DNA from: Unio delphinus
Lineage: Eukaryota; Mollusca; Bivalvia; Unionida; Unionidae
NCBI GenBank assembly: GCA_029339505.1
Contig: JAQISU010000233.1
Location: 1,720,001-1,784,000 of the forward strand
Reading direction: 5' to 3'
Length of the DNA: 64,000 nucleotides
The notes under the pieces are model-generated. The model was given only the letters and a program-made list of their open reading frames with translations. It had not been told where the DNA came from and did no database searches. The position numbers and the translations under genes are program-made. How positions within the stretch are numbered: position 1 is the first letter of the stretch; each line of letters begins with the position of its first letter. Shown here in pieces: positions 1 to 12,031 of this stretch.

Positions 1-1236
1 AAGTCGGATTATATCGATCTGAACAGCAGTTACTTGTATTTGAAAGTGAAAGTGATTGAAACGGACAACTCCGTACCAGGAGCCGATGCCCGAGTAGCTC
101 CCGTCAACAATTTCATGCATTCCTTGTTCAACGATGTGGATTTGTACATGAATAACAAACTGGGTGAGCAGTAGCATGGATACTTACCCTTACCGAGCGT
201 ACATCGAAAATCTCTTGACGTACGGAAAAGATAGCCAAGAACACTCATTTAGATGCTTGCGTGGTATGGAAACCTGACACAGCAGGTGATAATAAGTTTA
301 ATGACACGGCATTGACCGTAGATGATGATCCTCACAATGTGAGTTTTAACGAGAGTCGAAAGAAAATTCTGCAAGGACGTAGTTTAGAACTGTTCGATCG
401 TTTGCATTTGGACATGTGGTTTCAAGAGAAGTATTTGCTGAACGGTGTAGATATTCGCTTGAGACTGAATCGTAGCAGTACTGCTTTCCATTTAATGGCT
501 CATGCCAACGAATACAAAACCATTATCCATGAAGCCAGGTTATACGTGCATCGTGTGGAAGTGTTACCTAAAGTGGAAAATGATATCAGTCACACTTTGA
601 GCAGAACGACAGCCAAGTATCCGATACGACGCGTGGAAGTAAAAACTTTCACCATTGCCACTGGACTCCGATCTAAGATCGAAGATCATCTGTTCCAAGG
701 ACAGTTACCCAAAATGATTATTCATTCGTATCGTCAGCAATGCAGCCGTCAACGGTACCCACGATCAAATTCCTTTCCAGTTTAAGCACTTCAAAGTATC
801 CAAAATTCGTATCGTCAGCAATGCAGCCCTCAACGGTACCCACGATCAAATTCCTTTCCAGTTTAAGCACTTCAAAGTATCCAAAATCGAAGTCAGTCGC
901 GATGGCAATACCCTACCTTTCGAACCCGACTTTGCCCAGAAGAATTACTTCAGAATGTACTTGTCGCTGTACGAATCCACAGGACAGTTAGGAACCAACA
1001 CCAGTCACGGTATTGTCTACGACGACTATGCAGGAGGTTACACTTTGTGGGCTTTTGATTTCACTCCAGACCAAGGCAGCGACGAGGGACATTTACACCC
1101 TTTAAAATCAGCGCAACTGCATGCGGAACTTTAGTTTGCAGGGGCTCTTGAAGAAACGGTGAATGTCATTCTGTATGCTGAATTTAATAATACCACAGAA
1201 ATCAACAATTTGAGAGAAGTCATTTTAGACTATTAG
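1..1236 (+). pseudogene. F54H12.2-like gene (virus/Polinton-associated family), broken and cut by the window start
   Basis: The translation resembles the family annotated in many invertebrate genomes as 'uncharacterized protein F54H12.2-like', recognised from landmarks such as YIDLNSSYLYL, NGVDIRLRL, AKYPIRRVEVKTFTI and a C-terminus in VILYAEFNN...REVILDY. The family is usually about 400 aa and tends to sit in mobile DNA-virus-like elements; a structural (capsid-like) role is plausible but is inference. The 5' end lies outside the window. Reading begins in frame 1, moves to frame 2 near 172-185 (TAG at 172-174), to frame 3 near 250-265, and back to frame 1 near 724-735. A further TAG at 1132-1134 precedes the natural stop at 1234-1236. 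An 81-bp in-frame tandem duplication (724-885) adds 27 residues. The copy cannot give a normal protein. Confidence 0.75.
724..885 (+). repeat. 81-bp in-frame tandem duplication inside the F54H12.2-like pseudogene
   Basis: Two adjacent 81-bp copies (724-804 and 805-885) differ by one base (gccgtc versus gccctc). 81 is a multiple of three, so the duplication itself keeps the frame. The near identity indicates it is recent compared with the frame-breaking lesions. Confidence 0.9.
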
Positions 1237-1241
1237 AAACT

Positions 1242-1742
1242 ATGGAAGCCCCTTGTCCTTCTTTGAACAGTGGAGAATCAATGGAAATGGAATGGGATGT
1301 TACAGAGAAAGCAAATCCCCAAGACCAAAAAGAAGAAGCAGTGATAATGCAGTCCAGATGGCCAGAACAGGAACAACATTTAGTCACCTTTTTTGCCAAA
1401 CACTTGGAGGATAAAATGAGGGACAAGATTAAGAAAGATTATGGATGTCAAAACGATCATCCCAGTCAAATTCAACACGATAAATGTATGATGATGAGTC
1501 AAGAAGAAACGTTGGACGATTTTCTGAACGAAGCTTGGAGTCTCATCTCAGAAGAAACCGCGTTACTTCAGTGGTATAAAGACTTACGTTATCATCCCTC
1601 TCCTCCATTGTTTGCTCGAGAAATTCATCACATCGAAGCTCTCTTGGCCAAGATTAAGGAGACTAAGCAAACAGACAGTTACTTGACAAACCTTTTCAAG
1701 CAAAATGTTTCGATTGAATTGATGACTTATCATCACATGTGA
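1242..1742 (+). CDS. Intact 166-aa ORF directly downstream of the F54H12.2-like gene, unknown function
   Basis: The ATG lies 5 bp after the TAG that ends the F54H12.2-like reading frame, in a fair start context (actATGG). The ORF is uninterrupted to TGA at 1740-1742. The protein is hydrophilic and rich in Glu, Lys and Gln. It has a likely helical stretch around residues 40-60 and another near the C-terminus (FAREIHHIEALLAKIKETKQ). No signal peptide, membrane segment or known motif is visible. Tight spacing on the same strand suggests it belongs to the same mobile or viral-like element. It has stayed open while its neighbour has decayed, which could be selection, youth or chance. The family is not recognised. 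Confidence 0.5.
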   Translation: MEAPCPSLNSGESMEMEWDVTEKANPQDQKEEAVIMQSRWPEQEQHLVTFFAKHLEDKMRDKIKKDYGCQNDHPSQIQHDKCMMMSQEETLDDFLNEAWSLISEETALLQWYKDLRYHPSPPLFAREIHHIEALLAKIKETKQTDSYLTNLFKQNVSIELMTYHHM

Positions 1743-2009
1743 AGTAAAGAAGGCCACACAAAAATAGATACTTGGGAACTTTATTACCTTTTGAACCGTA
1801 GTTCGTACACTGCTTCTTGGAATCAATGTTTGTTAGTTAAAAAAAATATGTTTTGTTAGTTGTTCGCTATTTGAATAACAAATTGTCTTTTGAAACCAGT
1901 GCGTCTGTCGTTTGTTTTACATTTTGGTTAAAATATAGATGCTCTTTGACTTCTTTCTATCCCTCATATCAAACTATCTAAACGTTTCCAACACTAAACC
2001 GTTTTGCTT

Positions 2010-3125
2010 CGGCTGCATTCCAGTGTGCGGATAGTAAATTGTATGTTTTGTTTTGGCTTCTTGCCCGTGTGTGTGGATGGTAGATGGTGTGATATTGGAT
2101 AGTAAATTATGTGGTTTGTTTTGGCTGCTTCCCGTGTGTGGATGGTAGATGGTGTGATTTTGGATAGTAGATTATGTGGTTTGTTTTCGCTCATTCCCCG
2201 TGTGTGTAGATGGTAGATTGTGTGACTTTGGATAGTAGATTATGTGGTTTGTTTTGGCTGCTTACCGGTGTGTGGATGGAAGATTGTATGATATTGGACT
2301 GTAGATTATGCGGTTTGTTATGGCTGATTCCCGTGTGTGGATAGTAAATTGTAAGATTTATTTTGGCTGCTTCCCCGTGTGTGAATGGTAGATTGTGTGA
2401 TTTTGGATAGTAGATTATGTGTTTATCTTTTGCTGCTTACCCGTGTGTGGATGGAAGGTTTTATGACATTGGATTTTGGATTATGTGGTTTGTTTTAGCT
2501 GCTTCCCCTTGCGTAGATAGTAAATTGTATGTTTTATTTTGGCTGATTCCCCGTTTGTGGATGGTAGATTGCATGATATTGGATAGTAGATTATGTGATT
2601 TGTTTTGGCTGCTTCCCGTGTGTGGATGATATATTGTGTGATATTTGATAGTAGATTATGTGGTTTGTTTTGGCTGCTTCCCTTGTGTGAATAGTAAATT
2701 GTATGTTTTATTTTGGCTGCTTCCCGTGTGTATAGTAAATTGTAAGTTTTGTTTTGGCTGCTTCCCCGTTTGTGGATGGTAGATTGTATGATATTGGATA
2801 GTAAATTATGTGGTTTGTTTTGGCTGCTTCTCGTGTGTGAATGGTAGATTGTGTGATTTTGAATAGTAGATTAAGTGTTTGTTTTGGCTGCTTACCGGTG
2901 TATCGATCGAAGATTGTATGATATTGGATTGTAGATTATGTGGTTTGTTTTGGCTGCTTCCCGTGTGTGGATGGTACATGGTGTGATTTTGGATAGTAGA
3001 TTATCTTTTTGTATTGGCTCTTTCCCGTGTGTGGTTGGTAGATTGTGTGATTTTGGATAGTAGATTATGTTGTTTTTTTTTGGCTGCTTCCCGTATGTGG
3101 ATAGTAAATTGTATGGTTTGTTTTG
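2010..3125. repeat. Degenerate ~65-bp minisatellite, about 17 copies
   Basis: The phrase ggatagtagattatgtggtt, followed by ttttggctgcttcccgtg and a gtgtggatggtagattgtg block, recurs with spacings of 65-68 bp (for example 2097, 2162, 2230). The unit contains two related half-units, so it probably arose from an older shorter repeat. Copies differ by scattered substitutions and indels. Short ORFs across it are by-products of the repeat. Confidence 0.85.
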
Positions 3126-3129
3126 ATAT

Positions 3130-4530
3130 GTGTATTATCCCTGTTCCACCCTTGAATGGTGTTTAGGTGTGTTCCCAAAAAATTAAAAGAAGGAATAAAT
3201 CTGAAAAAGTCAGTTTGAATTGAGGTTTCTCTTTGCGTATACTTTTTTCAGTCTGTTAATATATGGCAGATTACATCCGCATACAATATCAAAGTGAGAG
3301 GCCTATATAAAATGTCTTTGCCTTTCTTAAATTCGGTTCTATTACTTAGCCATCGATAATCTTTAATTATTGTTTTAAATGCTTTTCTTTTTTAATAGAC
3401 GATTTCGGGCTTTCTATTGTTGTAACGGTATGTACGTTGTTTAGTTTGTTGCTGAAATTATATATACTATACTCTGTAGCAAAGCGCTTAAGTTTCTTCA
3501 GTATTTTAATTTCACGCTCACAAAAGGATACCAAGTTTGTCTTGTAAGAGGATTGAAACTCTAAGTTACGCGAACGTGAAGAAAAACATCTCTTTGTTAC
3601 TAGTTAGGTGTTCTGTTCATTCTAATCATGCTTGCCGTATTTCTTTGTGTTTTGCAGGTCATATTGTTTTTTATGTAAATATTCACATCAATAGACAGAC
3701 AACTTGGGTTTTTATCCTTGAGGTTCCCTAAACTTGCTTCGTAAATTCGTACAAATCCCAGATTCACAAATTTGAAAAGAAAAGAAAAAAAAGAAACAAA
3801 AAACCATGCCACTTAATACTGCACCACTCCTGACTATACCGATGTGAGTGTGTACGTCAAAATGTTTAAATAAGATACAAATAAATTGTCATTTTCAAAA
3901 TGCGAACCAGTACTCTGACCGTTCAGTAGCTGATGTGGTTAAAAGAAATGGTACGAGTACTGTGACGATTCAGTAATTGATGTGGTAAGAAGAAATGTTA
4001 CAATACACAACGGAGGGATTTAAGTTCACATTCCAGTCTGCACTGCAATGGGAACAACTTGAGAGCGTATTTATTATACATGTATTGCCATACCACCTTC
4101 GTACAAAACATTGCATCACTCATCATAAACAATTTCATTGGCTAGATTAATTTTCTTACCGCGTTCACATCGAATTGACTTCAGTAGCTCCTCACCTAGT
4201 TTCGAAATAGGTCGTGTTTCTCCGCTAGATTATTTATATAAAAAATAAGTCAAACTAAAGCAAGAACAATCGTACCCTGGGCGATCCCACAAAAATTATG
4301 TCAATGTTATAGTCAAATACATCACAGCGTATTTGGATTAACTATTTTGTGAGAACGTTTTAGTCGTATTTGTGTCATCAGTTCACTCTGGTGATATTTT
4401 AAAATCGTGGATCTTTCCTATGGATTTGATTTTCTAAGTGGGATGTGTGTTTCTTTGAATTTTTCTAAAGAAAAATATACCACAAAAACAAGCGTAAGTG
4501 TCCTGATTCTTTTTAAAAGTAGGCATAACA
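3130..4530. other. AT-rich stretch, no gene seen
   Basis: No coding region, RNA gene or transposon end could be supported. The only local structure is an imperfect tandem duplication of about 50 bp near 3905-4005, where the phrase 'cagta.ctgatgtggt' recurs. Confidence 0.5.
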
Positions 4531-4533
4531 TAG

Positions 4534-4643
<110 letters not shown>

Positions 4644-4929
4644 TAAAATCCTAATGGTAGATATTCCCGATTGAAGATACCTCTCCAAAATTTTAATCAG
4701 TAGTCATCATAATTTTCGTTTGTCATATAATTTGTTTTTCAAACGCTACACCATTCCAAATAGTAAATCAGTAAATCGTTGGATGAAATAAAATTTTGAG
4801 TTGAAAAACTTGTACAATTCAGGTATCGGAGCTTTATCTTTATTTTTGGCACTGCAATGTGTGACGGAAATTTTTTTAAGCATGAGATCTACCGTTTTTT
4901 TTAGAAAGGAAACAAATACAAAACTATTT

Positions 4930-5115
4930 CATTCATGATGTGAGTGATCTTGCACTGTATAACCCTGTTTATGGTTAACTTTGAAATACAAATACCAGAA
5001 CCAAAACACACGTTCGGAAGAATTGTAACAATATACCAATGATTGATGCGAGTGACATTGCACTTTATGACCCTGCCTATGGTTAACTTTGAATTTAAAA
5101 TCAAAACACACAGCT
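4930..5115. repeat. Two-copy direct repeat, ~110-bp period
   Basis: The phrases 'tgtgagtgatcttgcactgt' and 'tgcgagtgacattgcacttt' both run into 'accctg..tatggttaactttga' and then 'aaaacacac', spaced about 110 bp apart. This is an old tandem duplication without coding content. Confidence 0.7.
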
Positions 5116-5339
5116 TAGACTGTCGATTTTGGTGCTGCATTTTTCCACCTTTGACTCAGATTTGTTAAAACTTGGCAACATTGTTTGTAGCGTGTGCTGA
5201 GAAACACAGGACATCCCTTAAATTTGAGATATGTTAAGAAGTCAGTCGATAATAAATATCACACTACCATTTTACTAAATTGATGAATGAATTAAAACAA
5301 TGAACATATTTCACATAGAATGTAAGGTGTTCTTAATTA

Positions 5340-5810
5340 TCCTTGTTTTGTGTTCCTTTCCTTCTGTGTGTATAGGAGAATGTGTGATTTTATTTTCCTT
5401 CCCTTCTGTTTTGATAGGAGATTGTGTGGCTTGTTTCAGGGCCACTCATATACCTCTAAAAGAAATTTGCTTTCTTTGCTTCCAATTCCCTGGTCGCTAG
5501 ACAGTCCCAAATAAAAAAAATATTCCCCATGTTAAATTTCCCTTTTCGCTAGATAGGCCCAAATAGTTCCCATGTTAAATTCTCCTTGTCGCTAGATAGT
5601 CCCACCATGTTAAATTCCTCTTGACGCTAGATAGGCCCAAATAGTTCCCATGTTAAATTCCCCTTGTCGCTAGACAGGCCCACTATATTTGTCGCCAGAC
5701 AGGCCCACACCCTTTTCGACTGGATTTCCCATTGTCGCTGGAAAGCTTGTCGCCAGACGGACCCAAGCCCTTTTTGACTGGATTTCCCATTGTCGCCAGA
5801 CGGACCCATA
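5340..5810. repeat. Composite minisatellite built on cgctagacaggccca motifs
   Basis: From about 5500 the phrase 'gttaaattccccttgtcgct' followed by 'agataggcccaaatag' recurs with a period near 50-60 bp. It then changes to a second unit (tcgccagacggaccca plus 'gactggatttcccattgtcg') by 5700-5810. The preceding 5340-5440 contains two related blocks (gtgtataggagaatgtgtga) that echo the 2-3.1 kb minisatellite. Confidence 0.7.
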
Positions 5811-5819
5811 TCACTACTA

Positions 5820-6815
5820 TTACCATTTGTAAGGTGATTCATTCGTAGTGTTTGATATACATGCATTTTTGAGACATGAGCAATGTTATGTAAAGAAATA
5901 ATAATGTAATTCGCGAATTTGTAAAGTCGTAGTAGCCTTATGCATTTATTCATTTGATATTATAAATTTGCAAATGCTGAATTGAATTATAAACTTTGTA
6001 TAATGGTTGCAGTGTTCAACGTTAGTTAATAGGGATTTGTCTATTTGTGTATACTTTGTAGGAGCATACTGTGTCAGGATATATCAGCGCATGGATATGT
6101 GCATATCTGTGTACACGTTGTAGAAGTGCAATGTACAGAAATGCGTCTGATTATGTGTTATTGTTTGTATAATATGATTGTGAATTTATATTTATACCGT
6201 ATACACTTAGCATGGAGAATGTGTAAAGATGCGCACGAATGCGTGACCAAAAAATGGTATTTGCCTATCTGAGGATATCAATGTTAGTGTGAGTTTACAT
6301 AGCAAAGGGAATATGATATACTAATGTCCTTGAATGTATACTTTAGAAGGTTTTAGGGACCAGAGTGAATTACCCCAGGAGTTGATACGAGTCTCTGGGA
6401 GACAAAAGAGAAGGAATGACAGAGGGATAAGTTCAAAGGAAGAACGGAGAGAAACAAAGGAAAAGAGAAGGAATAATGATACAAATGAGTAGGAACTCAG
6501 GACAGGAGGAAAATTTCACACACTAATTCAAAGGGTGAAATAGGCCATCACTTAGTCGAGTGATAAAGTTTCAGTTACATTTTATTAGAGAGATAACTGT
6601 TACTGAATTATATTACATTGTTATTTGAATTTTACATCTTTTGTAATCAATAATTTAATTGTCGGCATCGTTGACTGGGGGCTCGGAGCTTTGCATCTCT
6701 CTATCACAACTTTAATTTCTGACAAAAACGAGCCAGGGTGGGTCTTCTGTATTGATTTATATAAATTTACAGCATCCCACCCCCAAACGGAATAAGCCCC
6801 AACCTTCACATTGGC
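5820..6815 (-). mobile_element. Dispersed repeat, copy on the minus strand (partner at 23.1-24.0 kb)
   Basis: The reverse complement aligns along its length with 23125-24010. Shared landmarks are the gag/gcagctttgcatctctct block near 6690, the track around gtctctgggagacaaaagag near 6400, the pair near 6065-6140, and the end near 5840 (gtgtttgatatacatgcat against its counterpart at 23970). The copies are diverged, with several indels. No transposase or RT is encoded. The 23-kb copy interrupts a tandem unit, so the sequence is a transposable element, probably non-autonomous; its class is not established. Confidence 0.7.
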
Positions 6816-7142
6816 GATCTCGTCCGGGATATGAATTTGGACAAATATTTTCGTTAGGATCTAAAATTTAATTGTTTGGAAGTAGTGGTGAACAGTGTGA
6901 TATGTTCCATCCTGTGTATTTAAATTTGTTTGATTTTTCATCTTGTGTATGTTATATTTTAATATCTCCATGCTTGGTAGATGTTTGATTACTTGCAGTA
7001 ATTGTGAAGCAAATATCGAGGAAATATCTTACCTGGAGCAAGTTAAGTTTCGACAGGCGAGTATTTGGTTAGAAAAGTTAAAATCTGTCAATTGTTTAGT
7101 AAGCTGAGACAAGGTATCACTTATTGTTAGTAGAATAATAAC

Positions 7143-7468
7143 ATGGCTACTAAAAGACAGATTGTTAAGGAGAATCGTGTCATGTGCGCCGAAAATCTCG
7201 GCAACGACGGAGATTGCCTGGCAGTGTTTATAGAAGAACGCACAGAGGAACGGAAACCTGTAAAAGACGCCGAAAGATAAAAAGAAACCCAGATGGAGCT
7301 GGCCCGGACATCCGCCGAAAGGAAACCTACCAAGAAGTAGAGCTGGCCCGTATATCCGGTGTCATAGCCACAAAGGAAGGAGAGCTGGTTCACGCTCTCG
7401 ATATGGAAAAGGTAAGAGTAGGTGCTAATACTAACGATAGGGACGACTCCAGTACGATCCCTGGGTAA
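7143..7468 (+). pseudogene. Fragment of a Gypsy-type Gag N-terminus
   Basis: The frame from ATG at 7143 gives a charged Lys/Glu/Arg-rich sequence beginning MATKRQIVKE. It stops at a TAA after about 45 codons and is continued in other frames by ELART/ELARIS blocks up to about 7468. Such coiled, acidic and basic N-termini are usual in the Gag of invertebrate Gypsy elements with SCAN-like capsids. No capsid, zinc knuckle or Pol follows. The assignment rests on composition and short similarity only. Confidence 0.35.
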
Positions 7469-9949
7469 AGTGAGCGACATCTCATCGACCACCGAATGGT
7501 ACAGATAAATATGCAGCCATTTAATGACAAAGACTAGTCCATTGACTGAAAAGCTCTTTGTATTACGGATTGTCTTGCCAGTCAGATGTCTACTATATGG
7601 GCTCGCACATCTGTTGAGGTATGTAAGCTTAGTGAAATAGAGATGGATATGCTGGCTTAACTGATATCCATATGATGGTGGATTTTATCTGCTGAAACAG
7701 ATGGAATGCGACGATTCTAGAACTTTGAATATATCCTCGTTGGGAATCCGTATGGAATGATGGGAACTATAATGAAATATTAGGGGAAGAAATTACTCAC
7801 CTAAATTGTTGATAAAATTTTGACGTTTTGTAGTCTGAACGAGCAAATTGAAATTTTTCGAATATCCTCGACTGAAATCGAAGTACTAGGAATTTTGAGT
7901 ACTGTTAAATAGAGATGGATTTCACCATCCCTTTTGAAGTCTCAATGATCGGGTAACGTCTCTCCTGTGGAGAAAGATGGAAGTCAACTACTCTAGAACG
8001 CTGCATGTATACGCGTTGGAAGTTCGTATGGATGGAAAATATATTTGGAAATAACAAAAGTAAACTTAAAGAACTTAACAAACTGCCAAATACAAAAGAA
8101 TATTATATATTTATATAGATTTGAAGGCCCAAGTGACAAAACTATATATGGAAAACATTATGGTGACGAGTTTTTCTGACAAAAAGCGTGCAGTAGGAGG
8201 CACCGCGATTACCACCTACCGGTGTGAGTTGGGTGAAATGCTGCATGTGCAGAAACATCCTCATGATCTGAACCCTATGTAAAGTAAACCATATTACTAA
8301 CAACTCAATTACTAAACCATTTTGGAACTTTGAATAATGATATATAGAACGTACAATGCTACAACAAACTGGAATTTGATAGTACAACGGGAGAAAACCA
8401 TACTCATTTAATTGGAACATTTATATAAAAGGTAAATTATGCCCATCGCTCTCAATTACCTAATTAAGATAACCCAGTAAAAAAGGAAATCTTGATTCTT
8501 GCAAAAAAACTGTGCAGTAATATAACCATTGCATACATTAAAATGTTTCCTAATAAATCAATTAAAAATAAATGAAAATTAAATTAAATTTGATCAGAAA
8601 CGCCAGTCCAACAAATATACAAAGGTAACATACAATACAAAATAGCCAAATGCACAATAGCATTCACGGGACTTTATCGATTCACTGGCCTGGATCACAA
8701 CATTAAATCACTCCGAAACGATTGTATTTTTCGGGACTGGAAAGGTGGTTATACATCTGTAATTTTTCATTGCATAATTTCACAATGAGTGAACTCATTT
8801 TAATAAACGAGAAAAAATCTACATTTCTTTTCTAGCTGAGTTAACTATCTCCATCTACATCTAACACTGAGATTCATTCACGCCTTGTGTTTGGCTTTTG
8901 TACAGTAATTTACTTGTATTTTTCTTCATTACATTTTGGCGTTTTTGTCTTACTAATTCAATATTTGTACTGAATATGCACAAACGTATTCAGAAGTTAA
9001 TTGTTCATTCAATTGCTTATTAAATCGATCAAGGAACAGCGGCACTTAAGATATTTAAAGTTAAAGATTGCATAAACAATTACTTTGATAGCTTTAGCAA
9101 ACGTTGCCGTACCTTGTCGAAACTATTATAGGTCTCGGTTTTGATTAGTGCATTATTTTCAAGATAATTTAAAGTGTTCTTTAACGTTATGTGCCCTCTC
9201 TGTGGAAGCTTTAAGATCATTTCAAATATTAAAACAATACATCATGAATTTGTTACTTTTTAAAATATACATGATTTATTTTAATTAGCCAAATTGTAAT
9301 TTCAAAGCTTTCATGGTATAATTTGTAATTAGCTAGTAAGTTGCAGTATATCTTGAGTTATAAATAGATGTTCAATTGTGACACATCTTTATTTGATCAG
9401 AATATATTCCAAGTAAAATAGCTACTTATAACTGTATAAATGTATTATCTCCTAATGATTCCATCAAACAGTGCAATGAGCAAGCGTCTTAGAGTTTTGT
9501 TTAAAACACAAGATTGTAATGTGTTTATTGAAAACCTTTATCAGATTACACGATCAAACAATTGTCATTCGTCACTTGATTACATTCCTAAAACTGTCAC
9601 AAGATTAAACTAGTCCTATCTGGTTATCCTCGGTCAGAAAAACAGGAATCATGTCGATGTGATATTGCATATGGAGTTTACAGGTTTGCCTGTTTGTGAT
9701 TCTATAATTCTTTTTTTTTACACCAGAATAACTAAAATCTGGCATCACGTGACACTTTAATCTCAGCATGCAAGAAAGAAAAAAAAATTCACCGTCTGTT
9801 TGATATTAGCATTAAAGCGAATCATTTAAGCCATTTAATTAATGCAGCTGTGATCAGATGTAGTTTTTCCATTAGTGATTTCTTGTAAGGGGTAATGGTT
9901 TTACAAAGTGTCCTCTTAATTGGATAATTCTGAGATCTTTTAAGAAATA

Positions 9950-10225
9950 CATGTATTAACAAGGCTTTCCAACACATCTAAAGTCAATGTACCTATGTAG
10001 GGATTTCGTTCGGGAAACTTGCCATTCTTGCACGTTTGACAGTCAACAATCCAAACGCACGAAAAGTATCGACTACATATCGGTCGTCGAATGTCGCTGA
10101 TAAATCCGGTCCATCGTGCCATAGAGCAATTTCCGAACCTCTACTTTATGTTCTAAACATGTTCACTCGCATATTCCGTTTTCGTATTTATTTTGTAAAC
10201 GTTTATTACAACTTCAACTAAAATA
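9950..10225. other. Unusually well conserved block in duplication copy A
   Basis: About 240 bp here match 45430-45690 at nearly every position, while sequence on either side is clearly more diverged. The plus-strand frame from 10036 is open in both copies and ends identically (RIYFVNVYYNFN then stop). The minus-strand frame is open only in copy A, because copy B has a TGA four codons in. The block lies beyond the 3' end of the minus-strand amine oxidase, so a 3' UTR or terminal exon is another explanation. Confidence 0.45.
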
Positions 10226-10522
10226 TGTATGCAACTACACAACAATTAATATTAGATACCACTAGTACAGTCTTTTCTGAGATTTTATTACAAAGTAATT
10301 CAGAAATGGATCAAGTTCGTCATGCACACAAACATTGCAATGCAAAATCAATAAATTATATAACTATTTTTTTTTCATATGATTTTTCACATCAAATGTA
10401 TGAGCGAAAAACAACAGATTTAGGCATCGTTCTGCAAACGAATGTACAGAATTAAATTCAAGTCATCGTTATCTTGTTGTCTTGATAGTACATTCGACTG
10501 TATGAATATATAAAGGGGATAA

Positions 10523-12031
10523 TTAAAAAATAATCGAGAGAGTAATAATATAGAATATCGTATATGCATAGTTTTCGTAATAAACGAAACCTGATGATGA
10601 AACTGCTCCATCGTCTTTTTTGGCGCGTGCATTATAATTATTTGCTCTATGGTAGGTACATCCATATGCGTTGTACTTTGGTCGGTAAGGAGCATCACAT
10701 GAGTCCAGCCCAAGGACACACTTATCAATATTTTCCACAACCGTGAGGGCCGAAATATATGATGCTTGAATAGTTCCGTAATGAAAACGGTCACCATAGT
10801 CACCAGCAAAGTATATCTTGCCAACGGGTGCCTTGAGACCGTTGAACGTGTCCAGGGTATATCCTGATGGCCAGTTTGAAAACGCACCTCTAAAGAGGGG
10901 ATCTGAAATCCAGCGGGGAATGAAATAATCGACGAGTTGAGGAATGTTACGTTCACTGTACATGGTCCTGAGCACCGACATTATTTCGTTTATTATAGCC
11001 CTGTCATTCATTCTCTCTAACCGGATTACTTCATTCCCAAGAACTAACACTTGCAAAATGCTGGAACCGGGAATATTCTTGTCGACATTCTGCCATATGT
11101 TGTAGTAGTTCCTCTTTTCACTGGCGTATAGTATAAACTCATTATCGTCCCAAAAGGTCTCAGCAAATTAAATGTAAATATGCATTAGATGCGACTGCTG
11201 AAATTGGTGAATGGCCTCTCTTTTCCAAAAAGGTAAGTTAGGGGAATATCGAACGTCATCATGTTGCAGGACACCTATGCTAAATCTCACAACCATAGAG
11301 TCAGCTAAGTAAGTCACATTGTCTCTGGTGTGTACAGTATTTCCGCCATCTGTTTGTTCAATGCCTGTAACAACCTCATTCAGACGCAGCCTTTAGTCTC
11401 CATCTGGCAAAATCTCGGCGCGCAAACTTCTAACGATTTGCGAGAAGCCTCTATTATCTGTGACTGTTAAGTCGTCTGTGGTGCTGAAGTCTTTATCCCC
11501 ATCATAAGCGCCAAACAAAAAGCGTTCAAACCGGAGAGGACTTCAGGAGCGTATGGATAATCACCATCTATATTAAAGACTTATATTACGTCATCAACCG
11601 AGATTTTGGCTTCCAACGTACAATTGATAAGGCACTGCGTATTGTACAATCTGGTTTACGTTTTGCATTCGCTTCTGTTACGTAACTGTTGAAAAACCTA
11701 AAAGCTGGGTCGAAACTTGTATTATAACGTGAGTCAAATTTATCGGTGACATCATGTCTATTGCCATCTAGGACAATATAATCCTCGGAATCTAAGGTAT
11801 CGTAAGAGAGATAAATTCTATCTGCAACACTTTGTACTATATTTTGCGGGTCAGGGTGGATCCAACCTGCTCCTGCCTCAACAGTGATCCCGCCATTCAT
11901 CACTTCCTTCATGCGTCCTCCGACTCTGTTTGATCCCTCAAGAATAATGAAGCTGTCATATCCTTTATCGTGTAAAGCTTTGGCTGCTGTGATGCCAGCC
12001 AATCCCGCTCCAAGTATCAAAATTCTGGGCT
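10523..12031 (-). pseudogene. Flavin amine oxidase (polyamine-oxidase-like), duplication copy A, inactivated
   Basis: This is homologous along its length to the open copy at 46110-47488. It keeps the FAD-binding start (ILILGAGLAG), the LEGSNRVGGRM block, GAGWIHP and the C-terminal FAGDYGDRFHYG motif. Lesions include a 1-bp deletion near 11598, a TAA immediately after it (GAA in the other copy), a 2-bp insertion near 11515, a TAA near 11390 and a TAA near 11170. A splice acceptor (ttctttta..cag) precedes the exon at 12032, as in copy B, so it arose by DNA duplication rather than retroposition. Its frame runs 43 codons past the point where copy B stops, into a hydrophobic C-terminus. Confidence 0.85.
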
